Below are positions 1-8,605 of a stretch of DNA of 64,000 nucleotides, piece by piece. Numbering within the stretch: position 1 is the first letter of the stretch; each line of letters opens with the position of its first letter. Source of the stretch: Bordetella genomosp. 13 (GTDB lineage: Bacteria > Pseudomonadota > Gammaproteobacteria > Burkholderiales > Burkholderiaceae_B); NCBI RefSeq assembly GCF_002119665.1, contig NZ_CP021111.1, forward strand, positions 868,001 through 932,000, in the 5' to 3' direction. The notes under the pieces were generated by a model, which was given only the letters and a program-made list of their open reading frames with translations, did not search any database and was not told where the DNA came from. A program made the position numbers and the translations under genes.

Positions 1-1
1 C

Positions 2-2128
2 CGCGCGGGCCAGCTGGGCCGTGCGCCGGCCGAGGCTCGCCTGGCCGTGGAGGGCGGCTGGGGCGCCGCGGCGGCGTCCACCGACGGCAAGCCTGCCGGC
101 GAGGCCGCGCTGACCGGCTGGCGCGGCACGCTGACCCGCATGACCGCATCCAGCGCCGGTTTCGGCGTGGCCATCGAGCGGCCCATGACGCTGGCGTATC
201 TGCCGGGCGCCGCGGCGCCGGCCTGGCAGACGCAGGTGGGCGCCACGGTGCTGGCGCTCACGTTTCCGGACAAGCAGCGCATCGCGCTGGCGCACGCTGG
301 CTCGCGCGCGGGCGCGGGTCGTTGGGAAACCGCCGGCCAGATCGACAATCTGGTCATCACGGCCAGCATGGTCCGCCAATTGCGCTACGCCCTCAATCCG
401 CAAGCCAAGGACCTGGACGCCGAGCGCGCGGCCGGCCGCGTCAACGCCGCCGCCGGGGGGCCGCGCCGCATCGCGCTGGACGCCTCGTGGAACCTGCGGT
501 TCGCCGGTGCGCTGGCGGGCAACGTGCGCGTGTCGCGCCGCGACGGCGACCTGCGCATTCCCGGCGACCCGCCCATTCCGCTGGGCCTGCGCCGGCTGGT
601 GCTCGACGTCAACGCCACGCCCACCGGCGCATCCGCCAGCCGGCTGAACGCCACGCTGGACCTGCAGACCGAGAAGATGGGGGCGGTGCGAGGCCAGGCC
701 AATGCCGTGCTGTCCGCCGCACAGGGCGGCGCGCTGGCCCTGGACCCGCGCCAGCCGATCCGCGCCAGCCTGGATGCCGACATCGACGATCTGGCGTGGG
801 TCAGCCTGTTCACCGGCGATGCGCTGGAGGTGGGCGGCGAGATCGACGCCAGCCTGCAGGCGCAGGGCACGCTGGGCGGTGCATGGGCCGCCAGCGGCAC
901 GGTGCGCGGCCAGAAGCTGCGTGTGGTGCGCGTGGATGACGGCGTGCGCCTGGTCGACGGCACGCTGGATGCGCGCCTGGATGGGGACCGCTTCATCCTG
1001 AACTCGCTGCGCTTTCCGGCCTCGCTGCGCGTGATGCCGGCCGAGTGGCGCACGCGCGAATGGATCACGACCAACCCGGATGCCAAGAACGGCTACGTCG
1101 AGGCCAGCGGCCAATGGCTGCTGACCGAATCGCGCGGCCAGGTGCGGGTGAAGCTGCATCGCTTCCCCGCGCTGCAGCGATCCGACCGCTACGCGATGGT
1201 GTCCGGCACCATGACGCTGGACGCCGCGCTGCCGCGCATCAGCCTCACCGGGGACCTGGTCGCCGACGCCGGCTGGTTCAGCCTGGAGATCCTGCAGGGC
1301 GTGCCCACGCTGGACGACGACGTGCGCGTGGTGCACGCCGGTGAAGAGGCGCAGCCGTCCGGCTCCGCCATGCAGATCGGCATGGACGTCAAGTTCGACA
1401 TGGGTCCGCGCTTTTACATCACCGGCATGGGGCTGGACGCCGGGCTGCTGGGCAACATCCGCGTGCAGATGGCCGAGGGCCGCCTGACGGGCATGGGCGC
1501 GCTGCGCACGCGCGGCGGCGGCATCGAGGCCTATGGCCAGAAGCTGCGGCTGCGCCGCGGCGTGTTGACCTTCCAGGGACGCCTGGACAATCCGCTGCTC
1601 GACATCGAGGCGCTGCGCACCGGCGAACAGGTCGAGGCCGGCGTGAGGGTGTCGGGTACCGCGCAGCGCCCGCGCATCGACCTCATTTCGTACCCCGACG
1701 TCAGCGACGTGGAGAAGATATCGTGGCTGGTCCTGGGCCGCGGTCCCGACGAGGGCGGCAGCGATGCGGCGCTGCTCGTGTCGGTGGGCACGGCGCTGCT
1801 GGGCGGGGGCCAGCCGTTCTACAAGCAGTTCGGCCTGGACGACGTCAGCGTGCGCACCGGCTCGCTGGGCAGTTCGGGCAGCCTGCTGCCCGACCGCACC
1901 GTGGCCGGCGACGTCAACCGCGACAGCGACAGCGACCTTGCCACGCAGTTCATCGTGGGCAGCAAGCGCTTCGCCAACGGCATCACCCTCAGCGTCGAAC
2001 AGGCGCTGGCGGGCAGCGAAACCGTCGGCCGTCTCAGCTATCGCCTGGCGCGCGGCCTGTCGCTGGACCTGAAGGGGGGCGGCGTGAACGGCTTGGCGCT
2101 GGTGTACCGCACCTTGTGGGACGATTGA
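2..2128 (+). CDS. tamB: Translocation and assembly module protein TamB, C-terminal part
   Basis: This is the 3' end of a gene that enters from the left edge; the frame is open from base 2, so no start is assigned and 708 residues are visible. TamB is an inner-membrane-anchored periplasmic protein that spans to the outer membrane, works with TamA and moves phospholipid or assists assembly of outer-membrane proteins. The visible part is the repetitive beta-rich region of the DUF490/TamB family, with alternating hydrophobic positions. It ends in the conserved C-terminal domain, including [41 protein letters not shown] and a final VYRTLWDD. TamA normally lies just upstream, which would be outside the window. 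The family call is firm; the complete length is unknown. Confidence 0.9.
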   Translation, partial: RAGQLGRAPAEARLAVEGGWGAAAASTDGKPAGEAALTGWRGTLTRMTASSAGFGVAIERPMTLAYLPGAAAPAWQTQVGATVLALTFPDKQRIALAHAGSRAGAGRWETAGQIDNLVITASMVRQLRYALNPQAKDLDAERAAGRVNAAAGGPRRIALDASWNLRFAGALAGNVRVSRRDGDLRIPGDPPIPLGLRRLVLDVNATPTGASASRLNATLDLQTEKMGAVRGQANAVLSAAQGGALALDPRQPIRASLDADIDDLAWVSLFTGDALEVGGEIDASLQAQGTLGGAWAASGTVRGQKLRVVRVDDGVRLVDGTLDARLDGDRFILNSLRFPASLRVMPAEWRTREWITTNPDAKNGYVEASGQWLLTESRGQVRVKLHRFPALQRSDRYAMVSGTMTLDAALPRISLTGDLVADAGWFSLEILQGVPTLDDDVRVVHAGEEAQPSGSAMQIGMDVKFDMGPRFYITGMGLDAGLLGNIRVQMAEGRLTGMGALRTRGGGIEAYGQKLRLRRGVLTFQGRLDNPLLDIEALRTGEQVEAGVRVSGTAQRPRIDLISYPDVSDVEKISWLVLGRGPDEGGSDAALLVSVGTALLGGGQPFYKQFGLDDVSVRTGSLGSSGSLLPDRTVAGDVNRDSDSDLATQFIVGSKRFANGITLSVEQALAGSETVGRLSYRLARGLSLDLKGGGVNGLALVYRTLWDD

Positions 2129-2222
2129 CGGAAACCCCGCCGCGCCGCCGATGTCACGGTGGCGCGGCAGGCTATCCGGGCGAGCGGATAAAATACCGGC
2201 CATTCAATCGAGGCGTCACACC

Positions 2223-2786
2223 ATGAGCATCAAAAGCGACCGTTGGATCCGCCGCGCCGCCGAGGCCGGCATGATCGAGCCGTTCGAAGCCGGCCAGGTC
2301 CGCACCGCGGACGGCCAGCGCATCGTCAGCTACGGCACCAGCAGCTACGGCTACGACGTCCGCTGTGCCGACGAGTTCAAGATCTTCACCAACATCAACT
2401 CCACCATCGTCGATCCCAAGGCATTCGACGAGAAGTCGTTCGTCGACTTCAAGGGCGACGTCTGCATCATTCCGCCCAACTCGTTCGCGCTGGCGCGCAC
2501 GGTCGAATATTTCCGCATTCCGCGCAGCGTGCTCACCATCTGCCTGGGCAAAAGCACTTACGCGCGCTGCGGCATCATCGTCAACGTGACGCCGCTCGAG
2601 CCCGAATGGGAAGGCCACGTCACGCTCGAGTTCTCGAACACCACGCCGTTGCCGGCCAAGATCTACGCCGGCGAGGGCTGCGCCCAGATGCTGTTCCTGG
2701 AAAGCGACGAGGTCTGCGAGACCTCGTACCGCGACCGCGGCGGCAAGTACCAGGGCCAGCGCGGCGTTACCCTGCCGCGCACCTGA
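2223..2786 (+). CDS. dcd: dCTP deaminase
   Basis: The 187-residue product deaminates dCTP to dUTP, supplying dUMP for thymidylate synthesis in the cytoplasm. The length matches the Dcd family. The signature GKSTYARCG near residue 110 and the segment [20 protein letters not shown], which carries the catalytic glutamate and nucleotide-binding residues, are both present, as is the C-terminal [14 protein letters not shown] 2223 was chosen because the protein then begins [14 protein letters not shown], as in homologues; the weak GAGG at 2210-2213 is the only ribosome-site candidate. A TAAAAT at 2189-2194 could be the -10 of its own promoter, but no convincing -35 is seen. It is functionally linked to thyA at 37-38 kb but not adjacent to it. 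Confidence 0.95.
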   Translation: MSIKSDRWIRRAAEAGMIEPFEAGQVRTADGQRIVSYGTSSYGYDVRCADEFKIFTNINSTIVDPKAFDEKSFVDFKGDVCIIPPNSFALARTVEYFRIPRSVLTICLGKSTYARCGIIVNVTPLEPEWEGHVTLEFSNTTPLPAKIYAGEGCAQMLFLESDEVCETSYRDRGGKYQGQRGVTLPRT

Positions 2787-2824
2787 TGCCGGGCGTCGCG
2801 GCGCCGCGCGCGAAAGGGCGCGCG

Positions 2825-2856
2825 TAAAAAGGGCGCCGCGTCACCTGCGGCGGCGC
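2825..2856 (-). terminator. Probable intrinsic terminator of the LysR-type regulator gene
   Basis: Just past the regulator stop codon, on the reverse strand, a 7-bp GC stem (GCGCCGC with GCGGCGC, plus-strand 2833-2839 and 2850-2856) with a 10-base loop is followed by CCTTTTT. The spacing and U tract fit a factor-independent terminator. The convergent dcd gene has no equally clear terminator. Confidence 0.6.
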
Positions 2857-2857
2857 G

Positions 2858-3790
2858 TCAGCGCGCGGCCGCCGCCACCACTTCCCACAGCTTTTCCGCC
2901 ACTGGCGCCATGTCGCTGGGCTGCCGATACAGGCAGATGTCCACCGGGATGTCCCATTGGGGACCGCCCGCCCGGCACAGGCGTCCCTGCTCCAGGTCCT
3001 CGCGCACCAGTTCGCCGGGCAGCCACGCGATGCCGCGTCCCTGCAGCGCCATCGAGCGCAGCAGGGCGGCGTGGTGCGCCACGAAGGTCTCGCGGAACCG
3101 GTCGGCCGTCTTGCCTGCCTGTCGCAGATGGTGGTCGACGATGCGCCCCAGGCCGGACGCCGGTCCGTAGGCCAGCAGGGGCACCGGTGTCTCGCGCTCC
3201 ACGGTGTAGCGCGGGCCCCGTGGCTTGCCTTCGTCGGCCGGCGCGCCCACGGGCATCAGCACGTCCGCATCCAGCCTGGCCATCGGATAGGCCTGCTCGT
3301 CCATGCGGTTGGGCACGCCCGCGTGGCGGTGGCACAGCAGGAACTGGACGCGCCGCTGGACCATGAGATCGGCGCAGGCCTGGAAGCTGTCGGACATGGT
3401 CTGGATCGGCCCGATGGCCACCTGGGCCTCGAGGCTGGCCAGCCAGCGGGGAAAGAACGATAGCGACAGAAAATGCGTGGCCGCGAAACGCAGGCTGGCC
3501 TCGCCCTGCGCCTGCGCGGCGCGCGCCTTGATGCGGGCGGCCTCCAGGTCGGCCAGCACCTGCTGAAGCAGGGGGCGGAACTTGCGCCCCGCCGCGGTCA
3601 GTTCGGTGGGATGCGTGCTGCGGTCGAACAGGTCGACGCCGACCCATTCTTCAAGCGCGCGTATGTGCCGGCTGAAGGCGGGCTGCGCAATGGCCCGCGC
3701 TTCGGCGGCGCGCGAGAAGCTGCCGGTTTCCGCGAGCGCGCAGAAATCCTCCAGCCATTCCATGTCCAATGGACGATTGCCAGGCCCCAT
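2858..3790 (-). CDS. LysR-type transcriptional regulator
   Basis: This 310-residue regulator has an N-terminal winged helix-turn-helix (MEWLEDFCALAETGSFSRAA, about residues 10-29, with AFSRHIRALEEWVGVDLFDR next) and a C-terminal periplasmic-binding-protein-like effector domain. It is transcribed away from the DapA-family/Bug/SDR cluster, the usual layout for a LysR protein controlling a divergent catabolic operon. ATG 3790 was chosen because GGAG lies seven bases before it, whereas the internal ATG at 3763 has no such site. The 107-base gap to the divergent gene contains ATAGTTCTAT (3811-3820), a short dyad that could belong to its binding site. The effector cannot be read from sequence. Confidence 0.88.
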   Translation of the reverse strand: MGPGNRPLDMEWLEDFCALAETGSFSRAAEARAIAQPAFSRHIRALEEWVGVDLFDRSTHPTELTAAGRKFRPLLQQVLADLEAARIKARAAQAQGEASLRFAATHFLSLSFFPRWLASLEAQVAIGPIQTMSDSFQACADLMVQRRVQFLLCHRHAGVPNRMDEQAYPMARLDADVLMPVGAPADEGKPRGPRYTVERETPVPLLAYGPASGLGRIVDHHLRQAGKTADRFRETFVAHHAALLRSMALQGRGIAWLPGELVREDLEQGRLCRAGGPQWDIPVDICLYRQPSDMAPVAEKLWEVVAAAAR

Positions 3791-3897
3791 GCTTGTGCTC
3801 CGCAACGGAGATAGTTCTATGCGATTGGAGTATTGGACGGTCTCCACGCCCTCCGCAATCATAGCTTCCACAGCAACCGCAATTCCGGAGACAGAGC

Positions 3898-4836
3898 ATG
3901 GCTTGCATCGCCAACTATCGCGGCATCATCCCCGCCATTTCATGCCCCTTCACGCCCGACCATCGCATCGACGAGCCGGCGCTGCGCAGGCTGGCCTCGT
4001 GGCTGGCCGGGCATCAGGGCGTGGTCGCCGTCATGACCAATGGGCACACCGGCGAGGTGTTCTCGCTGACGCCCACCGAACGCGCCCAGGTCACGCGCAT
4101 CGTGGCCGACGAGCTGCGCGGGCGCCTGCCGGTGATCTCGTCGCTGGTGTGCGAAGGCCTGGCCGATGCCGCCGACCATGCTCGCATGGCCCGCGAGGCC
4201 GGGGCGGCGGCGCTGGACGTCATGCCGCCCCATCACTGGCTGCGCTTCGGCTTCACGTCGGGCCACGCGCTGCAGTATTTCCAGGCGATCCACGAGGCGG
4301 CGCCCGACCTCGACCTGGTGTGCCACGTGTATCCGTCCTGGACGCGGGCGGCGTATTCGTCGCAGTTGCTGGCCGACCTGGCGCGCCTGCCGTATCTGCA
4401 GGCCTTCAAGGTGGGCCAGCGCGACATGAACAAGTATGCGCGCGACATCCAGGCCATACGCGATGCCGATCCGGACAAGGCCATCCTGACCTGCCACGAC
4501 GAATATCTGCTGGCGTCGATGGTGCAGGGCGTGGATGGCGCGCTGGTGGGCTTCGCGACCTTCATCCCGCAGCTGATCATCGATCTGTGGGAGGCGGTGA
4601 AGGCGGGGGACCTGCACCGCGCTCAGGCCGTGCAGGCCATCATCACACCGCTGAAGGACGCGGTGTACGGCGCCGGCGAACCGACCGGCGAGGCGCACGC
4701 CCGCATGAAGATGGGCATGTACCTGGCCGGCGTGCTGGACGACGCCACCGTTCGTCCGCCCACCGAGTCGCCCAGCGAAGAAGAAGTGCGGGCGCTGCGG
4801 GCCGCGCTGCGGCAGGCGGACCTGTTGAAACGCTGA
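3898..4836 (+). CDS. DapA-family (dihydrodipicolinate synthase/N-acetylneuraminate lyase superfamily) protein
   Basis: The 312-residue protein is a class I aldolase-type TIM barrel. It has the phosphate/carboxylate-loop region TNGHTGEVFSLT (about residues 46-57), a tyrosine in CHVYPSW and the Schiff-base lysine in LQAFKVGQ. Members split or form bonds in 2-keto acids, for example keto-deoxy sugar acids. It is unlikely to be the housekeeping DapA: it heads a cluster with a Bug receptor and a dehydrogenase and faces a LysR regulator, which points to catabolism of an imported acid. GGAG lies just before ATG 3898. The substrate is not determinable here. Confidence 0.85.
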   Translation: MACIANYRGIIPAISCPFTPDHRIDEPALRRLASWLAGHQGVVAVMTNGHTGEVFSLTPTERAQVTRIVADELRGRLPVISSLVCEGLADAADHARMAREAGAAALDVMPPHHWLRFGFTSGHALQYFQAIHEAAPDLDLVCHVYPSWTRAAYSSQLLADLARLPYLQAFKVGQRDMNKYARDIQAIRDADPDKAILTCHDEYLLASMVQGVDGALVGFATFIPQLIIDLWEAVKAGDLHRAQAVQAIITPLKDAVYGAGEPTGEAHARMKMGMYLAGVLDDATVRPPTESPSEEEVRALRAALRQADLLKR

Positions 4837-4902
4837 GCGTGGCCATGTCGGCCCGCCGCGCGAAGCGCCGGGCCGTATCCACAATAACGACAGGAGACAA
4901 TC

Positions 4903-5865
4903 ATGCTGAAAAGACTGCTTTCGTACGCGCTGTGCGCGCTGCCGGCGCTGGGCGCCGCTTCCGCCCATGCGGCCGACTATCCCGAGCGTTCGATACGGAT
5001 GGTGATTCCTTTCCCGCCGGGCGGCACGCTGGACGCGCTGGGCCGCGACCTGGCCAAGCAACTGGGCGACCAGATGGGCCAGGGCGTGGTGGTGGAGAAT
5101 CGCTCGGGCGGCAACGGCACCATCGGGGCGGATGTGGTGGCCCGCGCCAAGCCGGATGGCTATACGCTGCTGTTCAGCGCTTCCACGTTCGTCACCGCGC
5201 CCATGACCATGTCGTCGGTGCCGTTCGCGGTGGAGAAGGACTTCGTGCCGGTCGCCATGGCTGCCAAGGCTCCGCTGTCGGTGTCGGTGCGCAAGGATCT
5301 GCCGGCAGCCGACCTGCCGGGCCTGCTCAAGTACGCCAAGGCCAACCCGGGCAAGCTGACGTTCGCGGTGGGCTCGATCGGCTCGGCGGGCCATCTGTCC
5401 ACCGCGCTGCTGAAGCGCCAGGGCGGCCTGGATTACATGGTGGTTCCCTACAAGGGCACGGCGCCGGCGTTCCAGGACCTGATAGGCGGGCGCATCGACG
5501 GTTTCATCGACCCCGTGCTCGGCGCGATGGAGTACTACCGCAGCGGCATGCTGCGCATCGTGGCGGTCACCTCGGACAAGCGCCTGCCGAATCTGCCCGA
5601 CGTGCCCACGGTCGCCGAGACGCTGCCGGGCTACCAGTACTACAGCTGGTATGGCCTGTGGGCGCCGGCGGGCACGCCGGCCGGCGTCGTGCAGAAGCTC
5701 AATGCAGAGGTCAACAAGGCATTGGCCTCGGACATCCAGGCCAAGTATGCCAAGCTGGGATTGCTGTTCACGCCCGGCAGCGTCGAGGACTTCGCGCGCT
5801 TCCAGCGCGAGGACATGGCCAGCGCCAAGCGCATCATCGACGAGGAGCACATCCGTGTCGAGTGA
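4903..5865 (+). CDS. Bug-family tripartite tricarboxylate transporter substrate-binding protein
   Basis: This is a periplasmic solute receptor of 320 residues, with a signal peptide ending near AAS AHA (about residue 24). The mature start YPERSIRMVIPFPPGGTLDA is the typical Bug (Bordetella uptake gene) opening, and AKPDGYTLLF and YKGTAPAFQDLIGGRIDG follow. Such receptors bind small carboxylic acids or amides and feed TctAB-type permeases, which are not in this window. The ribosome site AGGAGA sits before ATG 4903. The gene lies 66 bases after the DapA-family gene and overlaps the next gene by 11 bases, so the three are probably one operon that takes up and processes one class of acid. Confidence 0.92.
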   Translation: MLKRLLSYALCALPALGAASAHAADYPERSIRMVIPFPPGGTLDALGRDLAKQLGDQMGQGVVVENRSGGNGTIGADVVARAKPDGYTLLFSASTFVTAPMTMSSVPFAVEKDFVPVAMAAKAPLSVSVRKDLPAADLPGLLKYAKANPGKLTFAVGSIGSAGHLSTALLKRQGGLDYMVVPYKGTAPAFQDLIGGRIDGFIDPVLGAMEYYRSGMLRIVAVTSDKRLPNLPDVPTVAETLPGYQYYSWYGLWAPAGTPAGVVQKLNAEVNKALASDIQAKYAKLGLLFTPGSVEDFARFQREDMASAKRIIDEEHIRVE

Positions 5866-6571
5866 CGCCGCCGTGCCCGACGGCCGCGGCCTGGCCGTGG
5901 TCACAGGCGCCGCCGGCGGCATCGGCCTGGCCATCGTCCAGCGCCTGCTGGCCGATGGCTGGCGCGTGGCGGGACTGGATCTAGTCCCGCCGGCGCTCGA
6001 ATCGCCGGGCTATCGGCACGTCGCGGCAGACCTTTGCGACGGCGCGGGCATCGCTCATGCGCTGTCCGGGCTGGGCGATGTCCGTGCATTGGTCCATGCG
6101 GCCGGGGTGTTGCGCGTGGGCGCGCTGCAAGAGCTGGATCCCGCCGACGGCATGCGCATGTGGGCGCTGCACGTGGACGCCGCAGTGCGCCTGGCGCAGG
6201 GCCTGCTGCCCTCGTTGAGCGCCGGCGGGAATGGCCGCATCGTGCTGGTGGGCAGCCGGGTGGCGCAGGGCATGCCGGGCCGCAGCCTCTACGCGGCGTC
6301 GAAGGCGGCGCTGGTCGCGCTGGCGCGCAGCTGGGGCGCGGAACTGGCCGCCAGCGGCGTCACCGTCAATGTCGTATCGCCTGCCGCGACCCAGACGGGC
6401 ATGCTGGCCGATCCCGCGCGGGCGGCCAGCGCGCCGCGTCTGCCGCCCATCGGACGGCTGATACGTCCGCAGGAGATCGCGGCGATGGTGAGCTTTCTGC
6501 TGTCCGACGAGGCCGCCGCGATCACGGGGCAGGACCTGACTGTCTGCGGCGGGGCGTCGCTGGTTCGCTGA
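5855..6571 (+). CDS. SDR-family NAD(P)-dependent oxidoreductase
   Basis: The 238-residue product is a classical short-chain dehydrogenase. The dinucleotide-binding motif VVTGAAGGIGLAIVQ lies near the N terminus, the HAAG segment after beta-4, an IVLVGSRVAQ strand carrying the catalytic serine, and YAASKAALVALARSW carries Tyr and Lys of the active site. The reading frame is open much further upstream, but GTG 5855 is preferred. It is preceded by GAGGAG with a seven-base spacer, gives a protein of normal SDR length, and overlaps the Bug gene by only 11 bases, suggesting translational coupling. It probably oxidises or reduces an intermediate of the same pathway. Confidence 0.88.
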   Translation: MSSDAAVPDGRGLAVVTGAAGGIGLAIVQRLLADGWRVAGLDLVPPALESPGYRHVAADLCDGAGIAHALSGLGDVRALVHAAGVLRVGALQELDPADGMRMWALHVDAAVRLAQGLLPSLSAGGNGRIVLVGSRVAQGMPGRSLYAASKAALVALARSWGAELAASGVTVNVVSPAATQTGMLADPARAASAPRLPPIGRLIRPQEIAAMVSFLLSDEAAAITGQDLTVCGGASLVR

Positions 6572-6593
6572 CCGGCACGGCCGTCTCATCCGT

Positions 6594-6635
6594 TTGATCT
6601 GGCGCAAATCGGCTATCGCCGCCGCGGGTTCTAAT
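6594..6635 (+). promoter_or_regulatory. Candidate FNR/ANR-type activator site and -10 box for azurin
   Basis: TTGAT-CTGG-CGCAA (6594-6607) matches 8 of 10 fixed positions of the FNR/ANR consensus TTGAT-N4-ATCAA. TCTAAT (6630-6635) resembles a sigma-70 -10. A start site about seven bases beyond the -10 (near 6642) puts the dyad centre at about -41.5, the class II FNR position. The sequence match and spacing are seen; oxygen control is inferred. Confidence 0.45.
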
Positions 6636-6675
6636 CGAGGCTCGATCAAGATGCAAAGATCCCGGGAGTACCTTC

Positions 6676-7122
6676 ATGCGCAAGTGGATGATCGCGGCCG
6701 CGCTGGCCGCAGCGGCAGGCCCTGTGTGGGCGCAGACATGCGAACAGACGGTGCATGGCAACGATGCCATGCAGTTCGACGTGAAGGCCATCGAGGTCGA
6801 CAAATCGTGCAAGCAGTTCACCGTGAAGCTGGAGCACACGGGCAAGCTGCCGCGCAATGCGATGGGGCACAACTGGGTCTTGACGCGCGAGGTCGACATG
6901 CAGGGCGCCGCCACCGACGGCACGGCGGCCGGCCTGGACAAGGACTACGTCAAGCCGGACGATGCTCGCGTCATCGCGCACACCAAGGTAATCGGCGGGG
7001 GGCAATCGGACTCGGTCACTTTCGACGTGTCCAAGCTGGCGGCCGGCCAGAACTATATGTTCTTCTGCTCGTTCCCTGGCCATTGGGCCATTATGAAGGG
7101 CACGCTGAAGCTGGCTGACTGA
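6676..7122 (+). CDS. azu: Azurin (type 1 blue copper protein)
   Basis: The 148-residue precursor has a Sec signal peptide ([18 protein letters not shown], cut near residue 19) and a mature azurin of the usual size. The copper ligands are all present: the histidine in MGHNWVLT, then Cys, His and Met in [14 protein letters not shown]. The disulphide pair sits at CEQ near the mature N terminus and SCKQF. Azurin shuttles electrons in the periplasm, for instance to denitrification enzymes or cytochrome peroxidases. The start at 6676 is the only ATG that gives a complete signal peptide. A possible anaerobic regulator site lies about 75 bases upstream of the start codon. It stands alone on this strand. 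Confidence 0.97.
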   Translation: MRKWMIAAALAAAAGPVWAQTCEQTVHGNDAMQFDVKAIEVDKSCKQFTVKLEHTGKLPRNAMGHNWVLTREVDMQGAATDGTAAGLDKDYVKPDDARVIAHTKVIGGGQSDSVTFDVSKLAAGQNYMFFCSFPGHWAIMKGTLKLAD

Positions 7123-7129
7123 GGTCTTC

Positions 7130-7165
7130 CGAGGGCGGCGCGCCATTGCGCCGGCCCTCGCGTTT
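7130..7165 (+). terminator. Likely terminator hairpin between azurin and the convergent GNAT gene
   Basis: CGAGGGCGGCGC (7130-7141) pairs with GCGCCGGCCCTCG (7148-7160) with one bulged base and a six-base loop, followed by CGTTT. It begins eight bases after the azurin stop. The U tract is short, so termination may be partial. Confidence 0.45.
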
Positions 7166-7186
7166 CAACTGGCGACACGCGGCGCC

Positions 7187-7645
7187 TCAGGGCGCCGCGT
7201 GCTCGTATTCGATGTCCCATTCCGATTCGCCCGCCCGCACGAAGCCGTTGCGTCGATAGAAGGCATTGGACTCGCTGCCGCGCAGCGCCGTGACGCGCAG
7301 CGGCAGACCGTTCGTGCGGGCCTGGGCGATGACCGCCTGCACGACCATGCGTCCCAGGCCCAGTCCTTGTGCGTCGGGATGGAGGTACAGATGGTCCAGG
7401 CGCATCGCGCCTGCCTCGCGAGATACCGCGTAGAAACCGACGCGCGCACCTTCGTGGCAGATCCAGCGCATGTCGGCCGGTACGAAAGTGGCGCGCAGCC
7501 GGTTTCGAGATCGCTCGGGATCGTACCTGCCAAGACGCTCGAGGCTGGGCCGCATGGCCAGCGCGCGAAGCTCGGCCATGGCGTCGAAATCGTGGTCGTC
7601 CACGGGCAGGAACTGCATGGTGTCAGGCAGGACAGGGTGGTCCAT
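7187..7645 (-). CDS. GNAT-family N-acetyltransferase
   Basis: The 152-residue protein has the acetyl-CoA-binding fold of the GNAT family. LDHLYLHPDAQGLGLGRMVV (about residues 83-102) is motif A with its Q/RxxGxG/A pyrophosphate loop, and ALRGSESNAFYRRNGF is the C-terminal B region. The acceptor substrate is unknown. ATG 7645 is the best start by homology; no strong ribosome site precedes it, consistent with expression as the last gene of the VOC-VOC-GNAT operon, 38 bases after the preceding stop. Its stop codon lies in the loop of a perfect 11-bp hairpin (7176-7186 with 7191-7201). Confidence 0.85.
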   Translation of the reverse strand: MDHPVLPDTMQFLPVDDHDFDAMAELRALAMRPSLERLGRYDPERSRNRLRATFVPADMRWICHEGARVGFYAVSREAGAMRLDHLYLHPDAQGLGLGRMVVQAVIAQARTNGLPLRVTALRGSESNAFYRRNGFVRAGESEWDIEYEHAAP

Positions 7646-7683
7646 CGGGGGGCTCGAAGGGCGCGCGTCGCGCCCCGTGTCGA

Positions 7684-8109
7684 TCAAGACTGCCACGGGT
7701 CGTAAGTGCCGAAACTCCAGATGTGGCCTTCGGGATCGCTGCAGGTGAAGCCGCGGCCGCCGTATTCGGCATCGGCGATCTCGACCAGGATGCGGGCGCC
7801 CGCGGCCTGCGCGCGAGCATAGACCGCGTCGGCATCGTCCACGATGACGTAGGCGCTCTGCGTTTCGCAGCCGCCCACTTCGTCCGGCTGCTTCATGTAT
7901 TGCGCGAACTCGGTGTCGCGCACGGATCCCAGCATGATCATGCCGTTGCCCAGCGTCAGCTGCGCATGAAGGATGGTGTCGGCGGGGCCGGGCACCACCA
8001 GGTGCGCCGCGAAGCCGAAGGCCTGTTCCAGCCAATCGATGGCCGCCGCGGCATTGCGGTAGCGCAGGCACGGAACGATGCGGGCGTAGTCCTTGGGCGC
8101 GGTGATCAT
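7684..8109 (-). CDS. VOC-family (glyoxalase/bleomycin resistance-like) protein
   Basis: The product has 141 residues with the YhdE/PhnB-like arrangement: a strand RIVPCLRYRNAAAAIDWLEQ, then AFGFAAHLVVPGP, a middle ILHAQLTLGNGMIMLGS, and a C-terminal FTCSDPEGHIWSFGTYDPW with the metal-side GHIWSFG. Such proteins are metal-dependent or metal-free members of the vicinal oxygen chelate fold; no specific reaction can be assigned. ATG 8109 has AGGAGGA nine bases upstream and overlaps the stop of the upstream VOC gene in an ATGA, so the two are translationally coupled. It may form a heterodimer with that protein, but this is inference. Confidence 0.85.
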   Translation of the reverse strand: MITAPKDYARIVPCLRYRNAAAAIDWLEQAFGFAAHLVVPGPADTILHAQLTLGNGMIMLGSVRDTEFAQYMKQPDEVGGCETQSAYVIVDDADAVYARAQAAGARILVEIADAEYGGRGFTCSDPEGHIWSFGTYDPWQS

Positions 8110-8543
8110 GGTCTGTCCTCCTGGTCGTGGGGTGAAGCCGGCGTCGCGATGGCGTCGTAGCCGCGGGCCGTGAATTGCAGGACGCAAAGGCCGTGCCCGA
8201 AGGGGTCGCCGAGATGCGCGATGCGGCCCCACTCGTGCGAGGTGGCCGGGTCTTCGAGCCGGGCGCCGGCCGCCACCGCGCGCGCCACGGCGGCATCGAC
8301 ATTGTCGACCACGAAGTCCATGTGCACGGGCGTCCAGTGACGGGCGTAGTCGCGTATCTGGTCCGTGGCGCCGGCCGCGCGCGATCCGGCCGGCTTGCGC
8401 AGCAGGTACAGACGCACATTGGCGCCCGTCAGTTCAACGCCGTCGGCTCCGAAGCGGCGGCCCGGCGCCAGCCCGAAGGCCTCGCAATAGAAGCGTTCGC
8501 CGCGCGGCAGATCGTCGACGTCGATGTTGACCAGTATCTCCAC
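8106..8543 (-). CDS. VOC-family (glyoxalase-like) protein
   Basis: This 145-residue protein is first in a three-gene reverse operon. It begins MEILVNIDVDDLPRGERFY, typical of single-domain VOC proteins, contains HMDFVVDNVDAAVARAVAAG in the middle strand-helix unit and ends IAHLGDPFGHGLCVLQF, the DPFGHG metal-site region. It is only distantly similar to its neighbour, so the two are not a recent tandem duplication. Function is not assignable beyond binding or transforming a small molecule. A 22-bp perfect palindrome lies about 40 bases upstream of its start and may be an operator. Confidence 0.83.
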   Translation of the reverse strand: MEILVNIDVDDLPRGERFYCEAFGLAPGRRFGADGVELTGANVRLYLLRKPAGSRAAGATDQIRDYARHWTPVHMDFVVDNVDAAVARAVAAGARLEDPATSHEWGRIAHLGDPFGHGLCVLQFTARGYDAIATPASPHDQEDRP

Positions 8544-8583
8544 AGGCTGTCCTTCCGGGCGTTAGGCAGCGGGCGCCGCGTGA

Positions 8584-8605
8584 CGCGTTGCGCATGCGCA
8601 ACGCG
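8584..8605. promoter_or_regulatory. 22-bp perfect palindrome upstream of the VOC operon
   Basis: The left half CGCGTTGCGCA is followed directly by its exact reverse complement TGCGCAACGCG, with no spacer. It lies in the intergenic region between the reverse VOC operon and the forward decarboxylase, 41 bases from the VOC start codon. The zero-spacer dyad looks like a repressor operator; no U tract follows on either strand, so it is a poor terminator. Confidence 0.4.

Noticed and set aside
3582..5984. An 800-codon forward frame across three genes
   Set aside because: It runs out of frame through the DapA-family and Bug genes, and its translation is Arg/Gly/Ala-rich without motifs.
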